A stretch of 64,000 nt of DNA from NCBI RefSeq assembly GCF_009856355.1, contig NZ_WMEW01000001.1:558001-622000 (forward strand). Reading direction: 5' to 3'. Below are positions 58,840 through 64,000 of this stretch, in pieces (within the stretch, counting starts at the first letter, position 1; each line of letters begins with the position of its first letter). A program made the translations under genes and the position numbers. Below the pieces are notes generated by a model that saw only the letters and a list, made by a program, of their open reading frames with translations, ran no database searches and was not told the DNA's origin. This DNA comes from Halobacillus litoralis (GTDB lineage: Bacteria; Bacillota; Bacilli; Bacillales; Halobacillaceae).

Positions 58840-60000
58840 CTATGCGTTCTGCAGGTTTTTTTCCTGTTCCACAAGGGAGTCCTTGATTAAAGCGGCTGCC
58901 TGCTGCAGCTCTGCCGTTTCCACGGTTAATGGTGGAAGCAGCCTCAGGACATTAGGGCCGGCTACAACCGCCAGCATCCCTCTGCCCCTGAGAGAATGAA
59001 CGAGTTCAATGGCCGGCACGTCCACTTCAACTCCAATCATCAACCCTTTCCCGCGGATATCCTTCACGCTTGCCAAAGAGCCGAGTTCTCTCTGGAGAGT
59101 CTGAACGAATGTACGCCCCTTTTCCTCTACGCCGGATAAGAAGGAAGAAACAAAGATTTCCTCCAGCGTGGCCTGGACAGCGGCGGAAGCCAGCGGATTT
59201 CCGCCAAATGTAGAGCCGTGTGATCCAGCTGAAAAAGAAGCAGCCAGTTCTTCTTTTCCAATCATCGCTCCGACCGGAAAACCACTGCCAAGCCCTTTCG
59301 CTGTCGTTACGATATCCGGGTGGAGACCATGATGCTGATAGGCGAACGGTTTTCCTGTCCGGCCGATACCGGTCTGCACTTCATCAATGATCATCAGCGC
59401 TCCAAGCTCGTCACACTTGGCTTCGACCGCCTGCAGAAATTCCGTTGTGCCGGGGATGACGCCGCCTTCCCCTTGAATCACCTCAACCATAATGGCAGCA
59501 ACGGAGCCATCATGGACACGCTCAATCGTTTCCTTATCGTTGTAAGGGAAGTATTCGAACGTCTGGAGCAGGCTTCCGAAACCTTCCTGGATTTTCGCCT
59601 GGCCTGTCGCACTCATCGTCGCAAAGGTACGTCCATGGAAGGACTGTTTAAAGGAGATGATCTTCTCCCTTCCTGTATGCTTTCGAGCCAGTTTAATAGC
59701 CGCTTCATTCGCTTCTGCACCGCTGTTACAGAAGAATGCATAATCCAGGCCGGATGCTTCACATAAGAGCTCCGCGGCTTTCTGCTGGGCAGGGATTTCG
59801 TAAAGGTTGGACACATGCCATACTTGATCGAGCTGCTTCTGCAGGGCCTCCTGAACCTTTGGAGGACGGTGACCCAGATTACAGACAGCGATCCCTGATA
59901 CAAAATCCAGGTATTCCTTTCCTTGATCGTCCGTCACTTTTGTACCTTCTCCAGATACAATCGTTAACGGAAAACGGTTATATGTTGGAAATAAACTCAT
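58840..60000 (-). CDS. argD: acetylornithine aminotransferase
   Basis: A 386-residue class III PLP aminotransferase. Motifs are FCNSGAEANEAAIKLARKHT, SFHGRTFATMSATGQ, MVEVIQGEGGVIP, LMIIDEVQTGIGRTGKPFAYQ and TAKGLGSGFPVGAMI with the PLP Lys. It converts N-acetylglutamate semialdehyde to N-acetylornithine. ATG 60000 (MSLFPTYNRFPLTIVSGEG) overlaps the argB stop as ATGA and follows GGAGACC. It ends before a terminator, giving an argCJBD transcript with reduced flow into carAB-argF. Confidence 0.95.
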   Translation of the reverse strand: MSLFPTYNRFPLTIVSGEGTKVTDDQGKEYLDFVSGIAVCNLGHRPPKVQEALQKQLDQVWHVSNLYEIPAQQKAAELLCEASGLDYAFFCNSGAEANEAAIKLARKHTGREKIISFKQSFHGRTFATMSATGQAKIQEGFGSLLQTFEYFPYNDKETIERVHDGSVAAIMVEVIQGEGGVIPGTTEFLQAVEAKCDELGALMIIDEVQTGIGRTGKPFAYQHHGLHPDIVTTAKGLGSGFPVGAMIGKEELAASFSAGSHGSTFGGNPLASAAVQATLEEIFVSSFLSGVEEKGRTFVQTLQRELGSLASVKDIRGKGLMIGVEVDVPAIELVHSLRGRGMLAVVAGPNVLRLLPPLTVETAELQQAAALIKDSLVEQEKNLQNA

Positions 60001-60806
60001 GATACGGTCTCCTTTCGTCCAGCCCGGATGGAGGTCCCTTTCAGGCGGCTGTCCTGTACAAGACGATCTTCCCCGCTGACAATCCACACTTCCTGAAGCC
60101 ATTCAGACAAGGCTTCGACAGCGGACTGCACCTTCGGAATCATTCCTCCATAAATGACACCTTCCTGGATAAACTGTTCAATCTCCTCCGGGTTTGTCCC
60201 TTCGACCAGCCGGCCGTCCACCAGGATACCGGGAACATCTGTGACAAAGAGAAGTTTTTCTGCTTGAACGGCCCCGGCCACTGCTGCGGCGGCTGTATCG
60301 GCATTAATGTTTACCGTTCGTCCGTCTGTCGTCTTTCCGAATGGAGCGACGACAGGTACATACCCGCCCTCAAGCAGGTGATTCAAAACGGATGGATGTA
60401 CATCCTTAACCTTACCAACGAAACCAAGCTGTTCTTCGTTGACAAAGTCTGCAGTCAGCAAACCGGCTTCAGACCCTTTCACACCAAGCGCCTGGATTCC
60501 ACATCCGGCAAGCCTCTCTGTGATCTGGCTGCTGACGGTGCCTCCAAGGGCCATCTCCACAGCTTCCATCGTTTCAGCAGTTGTTTTCCTTAATCCTTCA
60601 ATAAACTCGCCCTTGATCTGCAGCCGGTCAAGAAGCCGGCTGATGGCAGGTCCTCCCCCGTGCACGATGATGCACCGGTAATGGGTCAGAAGTTCCCGGA
60701 AGCTGTCATAAAAGTCATCCGTCAGCTTATCCAGCATGCTGCCGCCGAGTTTGATGACAATGGTCGGTTTATGTCCGGTAGCTGGCGTTGATTTTGACGT
60801 AGTCAT
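59997..60806 (-). CDS. argB: acetylglutamate kinase
   Basis: A 269-residue amino-acid kinase. Motifs are PTIVIKLGGSMLDKL (phosphate loop), IIVHGGGPAISRLLDRL, NVNADTAAAAVAGAVQAEKL-type sequence near residue 180 (VNINADTAAAAVA) and GGMIPKVQSAVEAL. It phosphorylates N-acetylglutamate. The start at 60806 lies inside the end of argJ (38-bp overlap). No better in-frame start exists before the conserved VIKLGG, so the N-terminus carries an extra 12 or so residues. Third gene of the arg cluster. Confidence 0.94.
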   Translation of the reverse strand: MTTSKSTPATGHKPTIVIKLGGSMLDKLTDDFYDSFRELLTHYRCIIVHGGGPAISRLLDRLQIKGEFIEGLRKTTAETMEAVEMALGGTVSSQITERLAGCGIQALGVKGSEAGLLTADFVNEEQLGFVGKVKDVHPSVLNHLLEGGYVPVVAPFGKTTDGRTVNINADTAAAAVAGAVQAEKLLFVTDVPGILVDGRLVEGTNPEEIEQFIQEGVIYGGMIPKVQSAVEALSEWLQEVWIVSGEDRLVQDSRLKGTSIRAGRKETVS

Positions 60807-61995
60807 ACGTTAAGTCACACCCCCAGGCTGTTCCGGCTCCACGTCCTTCACCAAGATGTATGGAAATGTGAACCTCTTCATTGTCCAGATCCTCGGTTGC
60901 CTGCTCTTCTGAAAACGGGCATGGGGTCCCTTTGCTGAAGACGAGCTGGTCTTCAATATAAATATCACATGCTTCTGCTTTCACTTCAGCCTCGCTGTGT
61001 CCAATTGCACCAACAATGCGTCCCCAGTTGGCATCCAGACCGTAAACGGCCGTTTTCACAAGACTTGAGCCGACAACCTTTTTAGCAATGATCCTCGCCT
61101 CTTCATCTGAACCGGCACCAGAAACATTCACTTCGATGAGTTTGGTAGCTCCTTCCCCATCTTTAGCGATCTGCTTAGCCAGATCTTCACATACCAGCTG
61201 AAGAGTCGCTTGGAATGCTTCCCAGTCCTCATGATCCTCATCAAGCGGTTCATGGCCTGCATGGCCGTTGGCAAGAGTTAAAACCATATCATTGGTAGAC
61301 GTTTCCCCGTCCACGGTGATTTGGTTGAATGATTTGTCAATCGATTGACTGAGTGCACGCTGCAGAAGAGCCGGTTCAATAACGGCATCGGTCGTAATGA
61401 AACCAAGCATTGTCGCCATATTGGGATGAATCATCCCTGAACCTTTCGATGCGCCGCCGATCGTCACGGTCTTCCCGTCAATCACTACCTGATAGCAGGC
61501 GGATTTCTGACAGGTATCTGTCGTTAAAATGGCTTGTTGGAAGTCGCTGTACCCATCTTCTGATACTTCAACCGTTTCACATCCATAAGATATTTTCTCC
61601 ATAGGCAGCTGCTCCCCGATAACACCCGTGGAAGCAACGGCTACGAAATGTTCCGGCAGCTCATAACGCTCAGCGATCATCCTTCTCATTTCATAAGCGT
61701 TCTGCAGTCCCTCTTCTCCTGTACAGGCGTTCGCTACGGCGCTGTTAATCACAACTCCCTGCAGTTTCCCTGCTTTATTGACGCTCTCCTGAGTCACCTT
61801 CAATGGGGGAGCCTGGAAATGACTCTGGGTATAAACGGCTGCAGCAGAAGCTGGTGTTTCACTGAGCAGAAGGGCAAAGTCTTTTTTACGATAGCGGAGG
61901 CCGCTGTGAATTCCGCCTGCACGGAACCCTTTCGGAGATAGAATGGATCCTCCCGTTACTTTTTCCATCTGCTTTGATTTATCCACTTGTATCAA
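60769..61995 (-). CDS. argJ: bifunctional ornithine acetyltransferase/N-acetylglutamate synthase
   Basis: A 408-residue precursor that self-cleaves into alpha and beta chains. The cleavage and nucleophile site is MIHPNMATMLGF, with T195 as N-terminal nucleophile of the beta chain. The N-terminal part has SPKGFRAGGIHSGLRYRKKDFAL and PASAAAVYTQSHFQAPP. It transfers the acetyl group from acetylornithine to glutamate, recycling it. The start is TTG at 61995, seven bases after AAGGAGAG, with the same MIQV-type start as B. subtilis. Second gene of the cluster, 21 bp after argC. Confidence 0.95.
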   Translation of the reverse strand: MIQVDKSKQMEKVTGGSILSPKGFRAGGIHSGLRYRKKDFALLLSETPASAAAVYTQSHFQAPPLKVTQESVNKAGKLQGVVINSAVANACTGEEGLQNAYEMRRMIAERYELPEHFVAVASTGVIGEQLPMEKISYGCETVEVSEDGYSDFQQAILTTDTCQKSACYQVVIDGKTVTIGGASKGSGMIHPNMATMLGFITTDAVIEPALLQRALSQSIDKSFNQITVDGETSTNDMVLTLANGHAGHEPLDEDHEDWEAFQATLQLVCEDLAKQIAKDGEGATKLIEVNVSGAGSDEEARIIAKKVVGSSLVKTAVYGLDANWGRIVGAIGHSEAEVKAEACDIYIEDQLVFSKGTPCPFSEEQATEDLDNEEVHISIHLGEGRGAGTAWGCDLTYDYVKINASYRT

Positions 61996-62016
61996 ATCAT
62001 TTCTCTCCTTCTTTAA

Positions 62017-63054
62017 TCAGGGATAGACAGGAAGTGGAGCAAGTCCTGTTCTTTCATCCAGCTGGAATAATAGATTCATATTTTGAACGGCCTGACTGGC
62101 TGCACCTTTCATAAGGTTGTCAATGACACTGACGATGGTCACCCTGTTCGTTCTTGGATCGACCGTCACTCCGATGTCACAATAGTTGGATCCGTATACG
62201 TCTTTTGTAGCAGGGAAATCCCCGGGCCTTCGTACACGGACAAATGGTTTGGATTCATAGTATTTGAGAAAAAGAGAATGCAGTTCTTCGGCTGTCTTCT
62301 CTTCTTTTAAAGTCATATAGATCGTAGCCATGATCCCTTTCGTCATCGGAACCAGGTGGGTGGAAAACGTCACCGGACGCATCTCTCCGTTCCAGACGGA
62401 AAGCTGCTGCTCGATTTCAGGAATATGTTGATGCTGATTCACCTTATAAATCTGGAAATTCTCCTGTGCGTGCGCGAAATGCGTCAATGGATTGGCATTT
62501 TTACCCGCTCCGGAAACACCGGATTTGGCATCGATAATGATTGATGATGGGTCCGCAAGTCCTTCATGGATGACAGGGCCGAGACCGAGCAGGGAAGCCG
62601 TTGGGTAACAGCCCGGATTAGCAATCAATCCGGCATTCTGAATGGCTTCTGCGTTCCATTCCGGCAGTCCGTAGACAGCCTGCTGAAGTGTTTCAACCGG
62701 TGCCGGCGGTTTTTTGTACCACTGCTGATAAGCTTCGGGGTCCTGCAGGCGCAGATCTCCGGATACATCAATAACTTTCGCTTTTCCTCCAAGTAGTTCA
62801 GGCGAGAGTCCTGAAGACACCCCTGAGGGAGCTGCCAGGAAGATAACATCCTGCTCTGCTTTCATTTCTTCAGGGTCAAGGTCCTGTAATTCATGACGGC
62901 TGTTTCCAGCAAACTGTGGAAACATATCCTCATAAATCTCTCCTGCCCTTGATGAGGAGTACAGCGTTATTTGATTGATCTCTGGGTGATTACTGAGGAT
63001 TCGGAACAGCTCCATGCCGCCGTATCCTGTTGCCCCTACAATTCCTGCTTTCAA
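62017..63054 (-). CDS. argC: N-acetyl-gamma-glutamyl-phosphate reductase
   Basis: A 345-residue NADPH-dependent reductase. The Rossmann motif is MKAGIVGATGYGGMELFRIL. The catalytic Cys lies in LIANPGCYPTASLLGLGPVI, and the active-site His region is VNQHQHIPEIEQQL. It reduces N-acetylglutamyl phosphate to the semialdehyde. TTG at 63054 was chosen because it follows AAAGGTGG by eight bases and gives the usual MKxGIVGATGYGG start and length; a GTG 12 bases upstream is less likely. First gene of the arginine cluster. Confidence 0.95.
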   Translation of the reverse strand: MKAGIVGATGYGGMELFRILSNHPEINQITLYSSSRAGEIYEDMFPQFAGNSRHELQDLDPEEMKAEQDVIFLAAPSGVSSGLSPELLGGKAKVIDVSGDLRLQDPEAYQQWYKKPPAPVETLQQAVYGLPEWNAEAIQNAGLIANPGCYPTASLLGLGPVIHEGLADPSSIIIDAKSGVSGAGKNANPLTHFAHAQENFQIYKVNQHQHIPEIEQQLSVWNGEMRPVTFSTHLVPMTKGIMATIYMTLKEEKTAEELHSLFLKYYESKPFVRVRRPGDFPATKDVYGSNYCDIGVTVDPRTNRVTIVSVIDNLMKGAASQAVQNMNLLFQLDERTGLAPLPVYP

Positions 63055-63069
63055 CAAAAAAACCACCTT

Positions 63070-63104
63070 TATGTATAAATATGATAAGGTCTGTATATTT
63101 ACAA
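63070..63104 (-). promoter_or_regulatory. argC promoter with ARG-box-like operator
   Basis: On the minus strand TTGTAA (63099-63104) and TATTTA (63076-63081) are 17 bp apart. TATGTATAAATATGATAA (63070-63087 on plus) fits the ARG box consensus at about 13 of 18 positions and covers the -10, so ArgR/AhrC bound to arginine would block initiation. Confidence 0.65.
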
Positions 63105-63223
63105 TATTATTAACCCTTAGAAGTCATCTGTCAATAGGTTGCTGCCACATTCTGACGATTTTACAGATTCGTAATCTTATAGACCGCCGTTGTTGCCATC
63201 CACTCCGTTTTTCCAACTCAAAG

Positions 63224-63300
63224 TTATCCACATGTGCATAACTTATATCCATACCTGAAAAGTTCTGTTTTTTATTCACATATACACACATTTATACACA
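63224..63300. other. cluster of four DnaA boxes
   Basis: TTATCCACA (63224-63232, perfect DnaA box), TGTGCATAA (63233-63241, inverted TTATGCACA), TTATTCACA (63272-63280) and TTATACACA (63292-63300) all match TTATNCACA. The first two are back to back. They lie in a gene-free 445-bp stretch (63066-63510) with no dnaA or dnaN nearby. This is the form of the DnaA-box clusters that titrate DnaA or control nearby genes in B. subtilis. Confidence 0.6.
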
Positions 63301-63379
63301 AAAACCACAATCAAAGTCTTATACGCCCATCCATATCTATGAAAAGGTGAGGACCCTTCCACATAAAAAGTTTGACGAT

Positions 63380-63420
63380 CACGTTCCGCTTATCGGTGGA
63401 TGCCTGCCGCGGGCACGACC
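63380..63420. repeat. interspersed intergenic repeat, copy 2
   Basis: CACGTTCCGCTTATCGG, five differing bases, then GCCTGCCGCGGGCACGACC. The match to 31344-31383 is 34 of 40 positions. Non-coding; see copy 1. Confidence 0.6.
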
Positions 63421-63473
63421 GCAGGCATTATCACCAAACGCTCCTCAAGACATCACCTTATGATGGAATGAAC

Positions 63474-63513
63474 AAGAGGAGTTTTTCTGTTCACCAGAAA
63501 AACTCCTCTTTTA
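63474..63513. terminator. strong hairpin after the siderophore gene end
   Basis: AAGAGGAGTTTTTCTG (63474-63489) pairs perfectly with CAGAAAAACTCCTCTT (63495-63510), 16 bp with a 5-base loop. The T run is better on the plus strand (TTTT), but no plus gene precedes it, so it probably ends the minus-strand siderophore operon. Confidence 0.75.
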
Positions 63514-63642
63514 TCCTTTACAGTCACAGGGGTGAAAGCATGTGCTTCCCCTCCACGGAAAACCATCCGTACGGATCATAACCGTCAATGCAGAAATCAA
63601 AGGGTTGCCACGGTCCAAGATGTGCCGGGCCGTTTCAACCAT
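63511..63642 (-). CDS. possible 43-aa coupled small ORF after the N-hydroxylase gene
   Basis: An ATG overlapping the upstream stop (TAATG) opens a 43-codon frame ending just before the hairpin. The product begins MVETARHILDRGNPLISALT and ends with a Cys/His-rich tail (STCFHPCDCKG). The coupling and the position before the terminator argue for a gene. Against it, a second minus-strand frame over the same bases, lacking a start, encodes PFDFCIDGYDPYGWFSVEGK, which looks equally protein-like. The region may therefore be a decayed gene. No family recognised. Confidence 0.3.
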   Translation of the reverse strand: MVETARHILDRGNPLISALTVMIRTDGFPWRGSTCFHPCDCKG

Positions 63643-64000
63643 TAGACATCAAAGGTTTGAAAAACATTCGTTTCATTCAAAGGATAGACATCCCTGTTAG
63701 TCAGGTGATTGATAATGACTTTATTCCGGTGGACCGACAGTCCAAGATTAGTCGAACCGACGCCATGAGTATGGGAGATGCCGCTGTGGACATAAATATG
63801 ATTGGCACCCGGGTTTTTCTGGACCAGGCGGTAATCCTCTGTTACTTTATAACGCCCATCATCATCCCACTCCAGTAGTTCAGTAAGTTCCTTCACAAAA
63901 TCCGGCACATATGGCTGATACCCCGTGGCCGCAATCACTACTTCAGAGTCATGACTGAATGTTTCGTCCTTCTGTATATGACGCCCTTCCAGTGTATAAT
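63642..64000 (-). CDS. SidA/IucD/PvdA-family N6-hydroxylating monooxygenase (C-terminal part)
   Basis: The frame is open from the right window edge to the stop at 63642, giving 118 codons of the C-terminus. It contains VVIAATGYQPYVPDFV, the ATGY motif of flavin-dependent lysine/ornithine N-hydroxylases. It also has HTHGVGSTNLGLSVHRNKVIINHL followed by a typical GREVYP-like end (NRDVYPLNE). These enzymes use NADPH and FAD to hydroxylate the side-chain amine as the first step of hydroxamate siderophore synthesis (aerobactin, schizokinen type). The rest of the operon lies outside the window. Confidence 0.88.
   Translation of the reverse strand, partial: YTLEGRHIQKDETFSHDSEVVIAATGYQPYVPDFVKELTELLEWDDDGRYKVTEDYRLVQKNPGANHIYVHSGISHTHGVGSTNLGLSVHRNKVIINHLTNRDVYPLNETNVFQTFDV

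Noticed and set aside
63224..63300. Replication origin oriC
   Set aside because: DnaA boxes are present but dnaA, dnaN, rpmH or an AT-rich unwinding element are not; treated as a DnaA-box cluster only.

Overview
The window looks like chromosome of a low-to-mid GC, Gram-positive, spore-forming Bacillaceae, probably halotolerant or halophilic (Halobacillus/Salimicrobium/Virgibacillus type; genus is inference). The grounds are strong AGGAGG-type ribosome sites, GTG/TTG starts, an argCJBD-carAB-argF cluster, PTS-type trehalose genes, an Sda-like sporulation checkpoint protein, YpmR/YpmS/YhfK/YpcP/YfmJ-type genes, acidic proteins and an NhaC-type Na+/H+ antiporter. I see no rRNA, tRNA, CRISPR, IS element or prophage.

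Layout. 0-6 kb: start of a PspA/IM30 gene with an LiaI-like membrane partner, an M24 peptidase, bioY under a BirA operator, an AhpD-like protein and a nuclease-helicase (all minus). 6-12.3 kb: ypmR-ypmS, cysK, a TRIC-type channel, a regulator-Sda pair, a YqjF-like protein and a ring-cleaving dioxygenase with an MhqR-like operator. 12.4-17.7 kb: a short aconitase divergent from a TPR quorum-sensing receptor with its own propeptide gene, then a persulfide dioxygenase-rhodanese. 17.8-22.4 kb: DUF6933 and treP-treA-treR. 22.5-31.3 kb: two MFS pumps, pncA, trhO, pdxK, an alkyltransferase-like gene with a RecB-like nuclease, yhfK and an orphan second TPR receptor. 31.5-43.7 kb: ypcP exonuclease, aldehyde dehydrogenase-DUF779, GNAT, yfmJ, an RsbR-type STAS protein, a pabA-pabBC operon, a two-component system and a BI-1 protein. 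43.3-53.5 kb: lipoprotein hydrolase, MFS, amidase, CtaG-like, CAP, DEAD helicase, SRPBCC, NhaC and GyrI-like genes. 53.7-63.1 kb: the arginine/carbamoyl-phosphate cluster. 63.2-64 kb: a DnaA-box cluster, an interspersed repeat and the end of a siderophore N-hydroxylase gene.

The most interesting system is at 14.4-16.2 kb. An XRE-HTH/TPR protein of NprR-like length is joined by an ATGA overlap to a 39-codon secreted-type peptide gene, followed by a terminator. This has the form of an RNPP-family peptide signalling cassette. A 13-bp inverted repeat places the same sequence at the receptor promoter and in the leader of the divergent aconitase gene. A paralogous receptor at 30 kb has no peptide gene. 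A separate XRE-PAS plus Sda-like operon at 9.7-10.5 kb may feed the sporulation phosphorelay.

Starts were chosen by ribosome site spacing and family N-termini, and some differ from the longest open frame. Regulatory sites were read by eye against remembered consensus sequences and are predictions.
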